Shown one piece after another: positions 1-6,096 of a DNA stretch of 6,895 nt (positions are counted from its first letter, which is position 1; each line of letters starts with the position of its first letter). The stretch comes from an uncultured Lachnospira sp. GTDB taxonomy: Bacteria > Bacillota > Clostridia > Lachnospirales > Lachnospiraceae. The notes beneath the pieces are model-generated. The model did no database searches. It worked only from the letters and a program-made list of their open reading frames with translations, and was not told the origin of the DNA. The position numbers were made by a program, and so were the translations under genes. The stretch spans positions 1-6,895 of the forward strand of contig CAMVRH010000049.1 in assembly GCA_947169835.1 (NCBI GenBank), in the 5' to 3' direction.

Positions 1-763
1 AATAAACTTCCTCGAGTACAATGATGTTAAGGTTCGCAAATCAGAGCTAGTAGATGAAGTGCTATACATTTCAAACTACGACACACTAGATAGTCTAAAC
101 ATCTTCAAAGCGGGCATGGTTACAGTTCAAAACATAAGCTCAGTCCTAGTCGGACTAGTTGCAAATCCACAGCCAAATGATTATGTGGTGGATGTATGTG
201 CAGCTCCAGGTGGAAAGGCACTTCACATAGCAGAACTACTTAATGGAACTGGCACAGTAGATGCTAGAGACCTTTCAGAAAACAAAACAAAACTAATTAA
301 GCAAAACATCAAAAGGCTTGATTACAAAAATATAAAAGTATCAGAGCACGATGCAAAAGTACTAGATGAGTCAATAGTAGAAAAGGCAGATATCGTAGTG
401 GCAGATCTTCCATGTTCAGGACTTGGAGTAATTGCAAACAAGAGCGATATCAAAAACAAAATGACAAAAGAACAGTTGGGTGAGCTACAAAGCTTGCAAA
501 AAGAAATCTTAAAAACTGTTTTTAAATATGTAAAGAAAGGTGGAAAATTAATATATTCTACCTGCACTATAAATAAAGACGAAAACGAAGTTAATGCTAG
601 ATGGATAGAAGAGCTTGGTTTAAAGAAACAAGACATCGACTTAAAAAGCATATTATCAGTAGATAAACTTCCATCTAACATTAAAGAGATAGATGGCATG
701 ATCCAAATCCTACCAAGTGGAAATATGGATGGCTTCTTTGTCTCAGAATTCATAAAGGAATAG
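1..763 (+). CDS. rsmB: 16S rRNA (cytosine-967-C5)-methyltransferase RsmB, C-terminal part (5' end outside window)
   Basis: The frame is open from the left edge (first full codon at 2) to the TAG at 761-763, so 253 C-terminal residues of a protein usually about 430-450 residues long are visible. The missing part would hold the N-terminal NusB-like RNA-binding domain. RsmB transfers a methyl group from SAM to C5 of a cytosine in helix 31 of 16S rRNA. The Rossmann-fold motifs are present: SAM-binding motif I VDVCAAPGGK (188-217), motif IV DLPCSG with its Cys at 413-415, and motif VI STCT with the catalytic Cys at 563-565. The end, DGFFVSEF, is typical of the family. A GTG at 59 could be read as a start, but the family match continues upstream of it, so it is an internal Val. 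The next gene starts 2 bases after the stop. The RsmB call rests partly on the position before rlmN, because the related m5C methyltransferases RsmF and YebU share these motifs. Confidence 0.93.
   Translation, partial: INFLEYNDVKVRKSELVDEVLYISNYDTLDSLNIFKAGMVTVQNISSVLVGLVANPQPNDYVVDVCAAPGGKALHIAELLNGTGTVDARDLSENKTKLIKQNIKRLDYKNIKVSEHDAKVLDESIVEKADIVVADLPCSGLGVIANKSDIKNKMTKEQLGELQSLQKEILKTVFKYVKKGGKLIYSTCTINKDENEVNARWIEELGLKKQDIDLKSILSVDKLPSNIKEIDGMIQILPSGNMDGFFVSEFIKE
755..760 (+). promoter_or_regulatory. Ribosome binding site of rlmN inside the end of rsmB
   Basis: AAGGAA lies five bases before the ATG at 766, within the last codons of rsmB. It supports 766 as the rlmN start and suggests that rlmN translation is coupled to rsmB termination. 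Confidence 0.6.
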
Positions 764-765
764 AT

Positions 766-1017
766 ATGAGCAAACTAGATATTTTATCTTACAATTTAGA
801 AAGTCTAGAAGAAATCATTTTGGAGATGGACGAATCAAAGTTTCGCGCGAAACAAATCTTTAGATGGCTTCACATTGACAGAGTAGAGTCGTTTGAAGAG
901 ATGACAAACATTTCAAAAGACTTAAGAGAAAAGCTAGATGAAAAGTTTGAAATCAAAACGCTAGAGATTCACAAACGCCTTATTTCAAAAATAGATGGAA
1001 GTATTTGTTTAGGCTAG
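766..1017 (+). CDS. rlmN: RlmN N-terminal fragment (5' part of the broken gene)
   Basis: This 83-residue frame corresponds to the N-terminal accessory (HhH-like) domain that helps RlmN bind its RNA substrates. The recognisable stretches are [12 protein letters not shown] (residues about 25-36) and the F-x-x-M-T-N-x-S-K-x-L-R-E-K-L signature (about 43-57), both near-invariant among Firmicute RlmN proteins. Only the last three residues, C-L-G before the stop, depart from the family, which places the break at 1003-1011. The fragment has no catalytic residue and would not methylate anything by itself. Confidence 0.75.
   Translation: MSKLDILSYNLESLEEIILEMDESKFRAKQIFRWLHIDRVESFEEMTNISKDLREKLDEKFEIKTLEIHKRLISKIDGSICLG
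999..1011 (+). other. Frameshift site in rlmN: one copy of AAGTATT where two are expected
   Basis: At 999-1005 the heptamer AAGTATT encodes parts of both S-I (first frame) and K-Y (second frame). Writing it twice in tandem gives codons for D-G-S-I-K-Y-L-F, the family motif. The single copy seen here shifts the frame by -7, equivalent to -1. The duplicated parent is inferred, not seen. A one-base loss in the GGAAG at 997-1001 would also restore the frame, but it leaves the motif two residues short. Confidence 0.65.
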
Positions 1018-1796
1018 AAGATGGACAGATAATCGAGAGTGTAATGATGCCGTATAAGCATGGAAACACTGTGTGTGTTTCATCGCAGGCTGGATGTAGA
1101 ATGGGATGTAAGTTCTGTGCATCCACACTAAATGGTTTAGATAGAAACCTAACTACATCGGAGATACTTGGACAGTCATATGCTATAGAAAAAGATATGG
1201 GCGAGAGAGTATCACACATTGTTTTGATGGGAAGTGGAGAGCCTCTTGATAACTTTGACAATGTAATGCAGTTTATCAGAGTAATCTCAGATGATAATGG
1301 CACTAACCTAAGTAAACGAAACATAACGCTTTCTACTTGCGGGCTAGTGGATGGAATAAAGAAACTAGCAGATACAGGATTTCCAGTTACTTTGGCGCTC
1401 TCGCTACATGCAGCAGATGATGAGACTAGAAAAAAGATTATGCCAATAGCTAACAAGTACACGATACAAGAAGAACTAGATGCTTGCTGGTATTTGTTTG
1501 AGAAAACTGGAAGGCGAGTGAGTTTCGAATACAGTTTGATAAATGGTGTTAATGATTCGCCAGAAGACGCCGTTAAACTTGGTAAATTGATAGGCGGAAA
1601 AAATGTCCACATTAACTTGATTCCGATGAATCCAGTGGACGAAAGAGACCTCGAGCAGAGCACAAAACAGCGAATTGAGGCCTTCTGTAGCGCGATTGAA
1701 AAATACCATATAAATGTTACAATAAGAAGGGAAATGGGCAGGGACATTAATGGTGCCTGCGGACAACTAAGAAACAGGGAGTTAGAAAATGATTAA
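1005..1796 (+). CDS. rlmN: RlmN radical-SAM catalytic fragment (3' part of the broken gene)
   Basis: Read from a possible TTG at 1005, this gives 263 residues covering the whole radical-SAM barrel. Cys31, Cys35 and Cys38 form the CxxxCxxC [4Fe-4S] motif. Cys24 (in CVSSQAGC) and Cys252 (in ACGQLR) match the two extra catalytic cysteines of RlmN, the latter being the one that is itself methylated during catalysis. MGSGEPLDN is the SAM-contact GxGEP motif, and SLHA and NLIPMNP are further family motifs. TTG 1005 or ATG 1044 might allow reinitiation; only a weak GGAAG (997-1001) precedes the TTG. A product lacking the N-terminal domain is unlikely to act normally, so I read this as the 3' half of one gene. 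Its last 8 bases overlap the phosphatase start. Confidence 0.75.
   Translation: MFRLEDGQIIESVMMPYKHGNTVCVSSQAGCRMGCKFCASTLNGLDRNLTTSEILGQSYAIEKDMGERVSHIVLMGSGEPLDNFDNVMQFIRVISDDNGTNLSKRNITLSTCGLVDGIKKLADTGFPVTLALSLHAADDETRKKIMPIANKYTIQEELDACWYLFEKTGRRVSFEYSLINGVNDSPEDAVKLGKLIGGKNVHINLIPMNPVDERDLEQSTKQRIEAFCSAIEKYHINVTIRREMGRDINGACGQLRNRELEND
1776..1781 (+). promoter_or_regulatory. Ribosome binding site of the PP2C phosphatase, inside rlmN
   Basis: AGGGAG stands seven bases before ATG 1789. This supports the start at 1789, which overlaps the rlmN stop, over the in-frame ATG at 1801, whose nearest purine run lies only about one base away. Confidence 0.65.
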
Positions 1797-2538
1797 GGAA
1801 ATGGAAAACAGCATTGAAGCCTTTGGGCAGACAGATGTCGGTTTAATGCGTACTATCAACCAAGATAGTATCTTTGTGTCGACGGAACCAATAGGAAAAC
1901 TTCCAAATCTTTTCATAGTGGCAGACGGAATGGGCGGTCACAAGGCCGGTGACGTTGCGTCAAAAGCAGCTATTGAAAAGTTTGTTAAATATGCGTGCTC
2001 AACACACATGATTGACCCAACTAATATCTTGAATGCGGGAATTCAAAACATTAACGAAGAGATATTCGAGATGGCTAATTCGAACAAAGATTACCACGGT
2101 ATGGGAACTACTTTTGTAGCGTGTGTTATTGTGGGCAAGCGTGCTTATATTGCAAATGTTGGAGACAGTCGTCTCTATGTAGTAAATAGAAAGATTGAAC
2201 AAGTTACTAAGGACCATTCCTTAGTAGAAGACATGGTTCGAATGGGTGTGCTAGCTCCTGATGCTGCTAGAAATCATTTGAAGAAGAATGTCATTACAAA
2301 AGCTATCGGTGTGCAGGGAAGTGGTTCATCTGCCCCTGATATCTTTGAAGTGGAAATAATCCCTGGAGATACAATTTTACTTTGCTCAGATGGACTTACC
2401 AATATGGTTACTGACGAAGAAATAAGGGACATTGTACAAGATAATGAGAGTTTGGAACTAGCGGTTTCTAAACTTATTTCACAAGCAAACGAGAACGGTG
2501 GAAAAGATAATATCTCAGCCGTCTTGGTTAGACCATAG
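1789..2538 (+). CDS. prpC: PP2C-family (PPM) protein Ser/Thr phosphatase, partner of the PASTA kinase (PrpC/Stp)
   Basis: A cytoplasmic, metal-dependent phosphatase of 249 residues, the usual size for stand-alone bacterial PP2C enzymes. It removes phosphate from Ser/Thr on the neighbouring kinase and its substrates. The PPM motifs appear in order: G-x-x-R-x-x-N-Q-D (residues about 18-26), VADGMGGH with metal-binding Asp46 and Gly47, GMGTTF, ANVGDSR, TKDHS, the metal-binding Asp201 in CSDGLTN, and Asp240-Asn241 in GGKDN. All metal ligands are present, so it should be active. B. subtilis PrpC and S. aureus Stp1 lie next to their kinase in the same way. The start overlaps the rlmN stop by 8 bases (ATGATTAA), implying translational coupling, and the kinase gene starts 9 bases downstream. 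The family and role are secure; substrates beyond the kinase cannot be told from sequence. Confidence 0.95.
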   Translation: MIKEMENSIEAFGQTDVGLMRTINQDSIFVSTEPIGKLPNLFIVADGMGGHKAGDVASKAAIEKFVKYACSTHMIDPTNILNAGIQNINEEIFEMANSNKDYHGMGTTFVACVIVGKRAYIANVGDSRLYVVNRKIEQVTKDHSLVEDMVRMGVLAPDAARNHLKKNVITKAIGVQGSGSSAPDIFEVEIIPGDTILLCSDGLTNMVTDEEIRDIVQDNESLELAVSKLISQANENGGKDNISAVLVRP

Positions 2539-2543
2539 GAGAG
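2537..2543 (+). promoter_or_regulatory. Ribosome binding site of the PASTA kinase, overlapping the phosphatase stop
   Basis: AGGAGAG begins inside the TAG stop of the phosphatase (2536-2538) and ends four bases before ATG 2548. Ribosomes finishing the phosphatase therefore stop on the kinase initiation site, which would help keep the pair in fixed ratio. Confidence 0.7.
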
Positions 2544-2547
2544 TAGT

Positions 2548-4545
2548 ATGTTAAGTAAAGGTAGTTTTATAAATGATCGATATGAGATAGTGAGTCGAGT
2601 GGGCGCAGGCGGAATGTCTGATGTTTACAAAGCTATTGATCACAAGCTTAATCGAAATGTCGCTATCAAAGTGTTGAAGAAGGAGTTCAGCAAAGACAAA
2701 AACTTCGTTTCTAAGTTTAGAGCCGAAGCGCAGTCAGCTGCCAGCCTTATTCATCCAAATATTGTGAATGTATATGACGTTGGAGAAGACAACGGCATGT
2801 ACTATATTGTAATGGAATTAATAGAGGGTATTACTCTTAAATCATACATTCAGAAGAAAGGTTCATTGTCTTTCAAGGAGACTGTCAGCATCGCAATCCA
2901 GATTGCAAACGGTATGGAGTGTGCCCACAATAATCAGATAGTCCACAGAGATATCAAACCTCAAAACATAATGATTTCTCGTGAGGGAAAAGTTAAGGTT
3001 ACAGACTTTGGTATCGCAAGAGCCGCATCTGCCAACACAATGAGCGGAAATGCTATGGGATCGGTTCATTATATTTCACCAGAGCAGGCCGGCGGCAAAT
3101 ACGTGGATGAGAAGAGTGATATTTACTCACTTGGTATAACTATGTTTGAGATGCTAACAGGCAAGGTTCCTTTTGACGGCGAATCTACAGTATCTATTGC
3201 TTTAATGCATATCCAAAACAGCGTGCCAAGCGTTAAAGAATATTTGGATAATGTTCCAATCAGTCTTGAGAAGATTATCCTTAAATGTACACAGAGAAAC
3301 GTAAACAACAGATATCCAAAGACTGCGCTTTTGATTGCAGATCTTAAGAGAAGTCTTGTGGAGCCTGATGTTGATTTTGTCGTAATGGACGAAGTGGATG
3401 ATAATACTTCAACCATTATGATTACAGATGACGAGCGTGAAAAGATTCCAGGTGTAGTTCCGGCTGTGCCAAAGAAAGATGACGACGAAGACGATATTGA
3501 CGTAGTTAATCCAAAGATGGATAAACTTTTGACTGTCGGTGGAATTTGCGTTGGTATTTTAGCGCTCATTATTATTGCGATCATTGTTACAAGTCTTATC
3601 ACAGGCGGTAGCATTTCGCTTCCTGAGAGTGACGACCAAGAGCAGGTAACTACAGACCCTTCTAAGGTTGAAATGCCAAACGTGGTTGGTCTAACTAAGG
3701 AAGAAGCAGAAGATACATTGCATGATGCAGGCTTAGGTTTTATATACAACTCAGATTCAGAGTTCTCAGAAGAATACCCAGCAAACTATATCCTTCGTCA
3801 AAGTGAAGATCCAGGAAAGAGCATCAAGAAAAATTCAACTATAAATCTTACACTTAGCAAGGGACCAGAAAAGATAAATGTTCCAGGAGACATCATCGGC
3901 AAAGACCTTGGTGACGTTACAGCAAAACTAGATGAAGTAGGACTAAACTGGAAGATTAAATATGAATTCAGTTCAAAGAAGATTGGACAGGTGATTGATT
4001 GTAGCCCGGCTGAAAAGGCTCCAGTCAGCAAGCACGACACAGTGGAATTAACTGTCAGTCGTGGACAGAATAGTAGTGGAGAAAAACTATCTACAGTTCC
4101 AAACGTGGTAGGTAAGAGCCAGTCTGCAGCACAGAGTGCAATCAGAGCCGCTAACTTTGGCGTTGGCTCTATCACAGAAGTAGAAGATAATAAAATTGCA
4201 AAAGGAAAAGTAATCAGACAGATTATTAAGGCTGGCACCAAGGCTCCGGTTGGCACATCCATTAGTTTGATTGTCAGCAAGGGACCAAAGGCTGGTAAAT
4301 ACTCTGCCACATACAACTTCGCCAAAGAAGATTTAGTGGACGAGAGTGGTAAGCAGATTAAGTCTGGTGCTGTTTCAATTTTGTTAAACGGTGCAGCGCA
4401 AGAAGTTAATTCTAAATACAGCAACGTTGCTAAATGGCCGGGAGATTACGTTTATAAATTCTCCGGCAAGAAGAAGGGACCAGCTCAGATTGAGCTATTA
4501 GTAAATGGAAAGATTGTAATAGAAGATACAGTCAATCTTAAATAG
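2548..4545 (+). CDS. prkC: PASTA-domain membrane Ser/Thr protein kinase (PrkC/PknB/Stk family)
   Basis: A 665-residue Hanks-type kinase with one membrane pass, cytoplasmic kinase domain and extracellular sensor. Kinase motifs: glycine loop GAGGMSDVY (19-27), ATP lysine Lys41, catalytic loop HRDIKPQN (133-140) with Asp135 and Lys137, DFG (153-155), a Ser/Thr-bearing activation loop (about 159-172) and SPE (177-179), so it should be active. The juxtamembrane linker has a Thr/Ser patch (about 287-293) that could be autophosphorylated, then an acidic run (311-318). The membrane helix is about 327-353. Outside follow three PASTA repeats (about 372-440, 441-509, 514-581), which bind peptidoglycan fragments or lipid II in this family, and an 80-residue C-terminal domain (about 584-665), probably beta-rich and in the place of the Ig-like domain of PrkC/Stk1. 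PASTA 1 and 3 open with PNVVG; PASTA 2 has a divergent opening. In relatives such kinases control germination, cell-wall metabolism and division. Substrates are not visible here. Confidence 0.96.
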   Translation: MLSKGSFINDRYEIVSRVGAGGMSDVYKAIDHKLNRNVAIKVLKKEFSKDKNFVSKFRAEAQSAASLIHPNIVNVYDVGEDNGMYYIVMELIEGITLKSYIQKKGSLSFKETVSIAIQIANGMECAHNNQIVHRDIKPQNIMISREGKVKVTDFGIARAASANTMSGNAMGSVHYISPEQAGGKYVDEKSDIYSLGITMFEMLTGKVPFDGESTVSIALMHIQNSVPSVKEYLDNVPISLEKIILKCTQRNVNNRYPKTALLIADLKRSLVEPDVDFVVMDEVDDNTSTIMITDDEREKIPGVVPAVPKKDDDEDDIDVVNPKMDKLLTVGGICVGILALIIIAIIVTSLITGGSISLPESDDQEQVTTDPSKVEMPNVVGLTKEEAEDTLHDAGLGFIYNSDSEFSEEYPANYILRQSEDPGKSIKKNSTINLTLSKGPEKINVPGDIIGKDLGDVTAKLDEVGLNWKIKYEFSSKKIGQVIDCSPAEKAPVSKHDTVELTVSRGQNSSGEKLSTVPNVVGKSQSAAQSAIRAANFGVGSITEVEDNKIAKGKVIRQIIKAGTKAPVGTSISLIVSKGPKAGKYSATYNFAKEDLVDESGKQIKSGAVSILLNGAAQEVNSKYSNVAKWPGDYVYKFSGKKKGPAQIELLVNGKIVIEDTVNLK

Positions 4546-4549
4546 GTGA
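4544..4549 (+). promoter_or_regulatory. Ribosome binding site deciding the rsgA start
   Basis: AGGTGA overlaps the kinase stop TAG (4543-4545) and is complementary to the UCACCU of the 16S rRNA tail. It contains the in-frame GTG at 4546, so that GTG is better read as part of the binding site, with ATG 4552 as the true start. Spacing to 4552 is short, so GTG 4546 remains possible. Confidence 0.5.
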
Positions 4550-4551
4550 AT

Positions 4552-5433
4552 ATGCAAGGAAAGATTATTAAAGGAATTGCTGGCTTTTACTATGTGGACT
4601 CTCACGATGGAGTTTTCCAGTGTAAAGCAAAAGGCATTTTTAGAAACAAAAGCATAAAACCTTTGGTGGGTGACAATGTAGAGTTCGAAATTACTCACGA
4701 AGAAGACAAAGAAGGTAACATCACAGAAATACTCGAGCGTGATAATGAACTAATTCGTCCCGCCGTTGCAAACATAGATCAAGCGATGATAGTGTTTGCG
4801 CTCAAAGCTCCAAACCCAAACGTGAACTTGCTTGATAAACTTCTCGTTTGCATGGAGTACCAAAACATCGAGACAATCATTTGTTTTAACAAGACAGATA
4901 TTGCAGATAAAGACTTCGCCGAAGACCTCGCATCTATTTATAGAAACGCAGGCTACAAAGTTTTATTTACTTCAGCCACAGAAAACGAAGGAGTGGAAGA
5001 AGTAAAAAAAGCTTTAAAGGGCAAGAGCACTGTATTTGCCGGACCATCTGGTGTCGGCAAATCTTCTATGTTAAACGCTATTAAAGAAGATGCGGTTATG
5101 GAGACTGGTGATATCAGTGAAAAGATTGGCAGAGGTAAACACACCACACGCCATTCTGAAATATTTAAAACTGACGATGACACTTATGTGTTTGATACAC
5201 CTGGTTTTGGATCCGTTTTCATTCCGGGTATGACTAAGGAAAGATTGGAAGATTGTTTTCCAGAGTTTTCGCTTTACACAAACGAATGCAGATTTATCGG
5301 ATGCGCTCATATAAATGAGCCTGACTGTGCAGTAAAGGAAGCATTATCGGAAAACAAGATTGCAGAGAGTAGATATGAAAGCTACAAAGCTTTTTATGAA
5401 GAATTAAAAGAGCAGGAGAATAAGTATGATTAA
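4552..5433 (+). CDS. rsgA: Ribosome small-subunit assembly GTPase RsgA (CpgA/YjeQ)
   Basis: A 293-residue circularly permuted GTPase that checks late 30S subunit maturation and is released from the ribosome on GTP hydrolysis. An N-terminal OB-fold (about 1-65) binds rRNA. The G motifs then come in permuted order: G4 NKTD (113-116), G1 GPSGVGKSS (164-172), the G2 region RGKHTTRH (194-201) and G3 DTPGFG (215-220). The C-terminal zinc site is Cys246, Cys251, His253 and Cys259, the family's C-x(4-5)-C-x-H-x(5)-C pattern. Every diagnostic element is present. In B. subtilis the orthologue CpgA is a reported PrkC substrate and also acts on off-path sugar-phosphate metabolites, which would fit its place between kinase and epimerase genes; that link is inferred here. 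The ATG at 4552 is chosen over an in-frame GTG at 4546, two codons earlier. The 3' end overlaps rpe by 8 bases. Confidence 0.96.
   Translation: MQGKIIKGIAGFYYVDSHDGVFQCKAKGIFRNKSIKPLVGDNVEFEITHEEDKEGNITEILERDNELIRPAVANIDQAMIVFALKAPNPNVNLLDKLLVCMEYQNIETIICFNKTDIADKDFAEDLASIYRNAGYKVLFTSATENEGVEEVKKALKGKSTVFAGPSGVGKSSMLNAIKEDAVMETGDISEKIGRGKHTTRHSEIFKTDDDTYVFDTPGFGSVFIPGMTKERLEDCFPEFSLYTNECRFIGCAHINEPDCAVKEALSENKIAESRYESYKAFYEELKEQENKYD
5414..5419 (+). promoter_or_regulatory. Ribosome binding site of rpe, inside rsgA
   Basis: AGGAGA stands six bases before ATG 5426, within the last codons of rsgA. It fixes the rpe start at the overlapping ATGATTAA junction. Confidence 0.7.
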
Positions 5434-6082
5434 ATTAGCGCCTTCAATATTATCAGCAGATTTTGCGAATCTTGGCAGAGATATTGAAATAGCAGACAAA
5501 GCTGGAAGCGAATGGATACACGTTGATGTAATGGATGGTATGTTCGTGCCAAACATCTCAATTGGAATTCCAGTGGTTAAAGATATTAGAAAAACTACAG
5601 ACAAAGTCTTGGATGTTCACTTGATGGTTCAAGAACCTATCAGATACGTGAAGCAGTTTGCCGAGGCTGGATCAGATTATATTACAGTACATGTGGAGGC
5701 ATGCGAAGATGTAGCGGCTACTATAGAGGCTATTCATAAAATGGATAAAAAAGCAGGACTTGCACTTAATCCAGAAACTCCGCTAGAGGATATTGCACCA
5801 TATGTATCAATGGTTGATTTGATTGTTGTTATGACAGTTCATCCAGGATTTGGCGGACAGTCATATATAGATGAGTGCACAGAGAAGATTGAAATCTTAA
5901 GTGCAGTGATAGAAGGAGAAGGCTACGACTGCTTGCTAGAAGTGGACGGCGGGGTAAAGCTAGATAATGTTAGCATTCCACTAGAGGCTGGTGCTAATGT
6001 AATAGTAGCCGGCTCAGCAGTCTTTGGCGCAGATATAGAAGAAAACGTTAAAGCTTTTAAAAGTAAATTTGAACAGTTTTAA
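5426..6082 (+). CDS. rpe: Ribulose-phosphate 3-epimerase
   Basis: A cytoplasmic TIM-barrel enzyme that interconverts D-ribulose 5-phosphate and D-xylulose 5-phosphate in the pentose phosphate pathway. At 218 residues it is full length. Family motifs are complete: APSILSADFANL (5-16), HVDVMDG with metal ligands His32 and Asp34, DVHLMV with metal ligand His65, VHPGFGGQ after the sixth strand, LEVDGG with metal ligand and catalytic acid/base Asp174, and the phosphate-binding AGSAVFG near the end. The two catalytic aspartates and two metal histidines are all in place, so activity is expected. The gene overlaps the end of rsgA by 8 bases, suggesting translational coupling. The rsgA-rpe order is the one found in B. 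subtilis and many other Firmicutes. Confidence 0.97.
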   Translation: MIKLAPSILSADFANLGRDIEIADKAGSEWIHVDVMDGMFVPNISIGIPVVKDIRKTTDKVLDVHLMVQEPIRYVKQFAEAGSDYITVHVEACEDVAATIEAIHKMDKKAGLALNPETPLEDIAPYVSMVDLIVVMTVHPGFGGQSYIDECTEKIEILSAVIEGEGYDCLLEVDGGVKLDNVSIPLEAGANVIVAGSAVFGADIEENVKAFKSKFEQF

Positions 6083-6084
6083 TT

Positions 6085-6090
6085 AGGAGA
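6085..6090 (+). promoter_or_regulatory. Ribosome binding site of the lipoprotein gene
   Basis: AGGAGA lies in the 14-base gap after the rpe stop, six bases before ATG 6097. The gap is too short to hold a promoter or terminator, so the lipoprotein gene is probably read through from rpe. Confidence 0.65.
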
Positions 6091-6096
6091 AAAACT

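Larger units (their letters stand above)
766..1796 (+). pseudogene. rlmN: rlmN, 23S rRNA (adenine-2503-C2)/tRNA A37 methyltransferase, split by a frameshift
   Basis: RlmN is a radical-SAM enzyme that methylates C2 of A2503 in 23S rRNA and, in some bacteria, A37 of tRNAs. The reading frame opening at 766 matches the RlmN N-terminal domain but stops at TAG 1015-1017. The rest of the protein continues in the -1 frame from about 999-1005 to TAA 1794-1796. The family motif here is D-G-[ST]-I-K-[YF]-L-F. The sequence reads D-G-S-I in the first frame (994-1005) and K-Y-L-F in the second (999-1010), with seven bases, AAGTATT (999-1005), shared by both. A second tandem copy of AAGTATT would restore all eight residues and give a 345-residue protein, the usual RlmN length. 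All radical-SAM and methyl-transfer cysteines survive in the 3' part. The break is therefore either a recent mutation or a sequencing or assembly error. No canonical -1 slippery heptamer is seen, so programmed frameshifting is unlikely. Confidence 0.8.

Noticed and set aside
59..763. GTG at 59 as the start of a short methyltransferase gene
   Set aside because: The frame is open to the left edge and the upstream residues fit the domain linker of RsmB, so the gene is cut by the window rather than short.
985..1011. Programmed -1 ribosomal frameshift joining the two rlmN parts
   Set aside because: The only A run (987-991) gives A AAA ATA in the zero frame, not a canonical X XXY YYZ site. Slipping there would lose the conserved D-G. 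RlmN is not known to need frameshifting.
980..1747. Long minus-strand open frame of 255 codons opposite rlmN
   Set aside because: It lies wholly opposite the conserved radical-SAM coding sequence, has no ribosome binding site that I can see and reads as low-complexity Ser/Leu/Ile-rich sequence with no known motif. It is a by-product of codon use on the other strand.
3123..4424. Two minus-strand open frames of 208 codons each opposite the kinase gene
   Set aside because: They are antisense shadows of the kinase and PASTA coding sequence, Ser/Thr/Leu-rich and without recognisable domains.
1..4545. Apparent shift in leucine codon preference from CTA (rsmB) to CTT/TTG (kinase)
   Set aside because: The difference is mild, judged by eye without counts, and all genes belong to a conserved syntenic cluster, so it does not support horizontal transfer.
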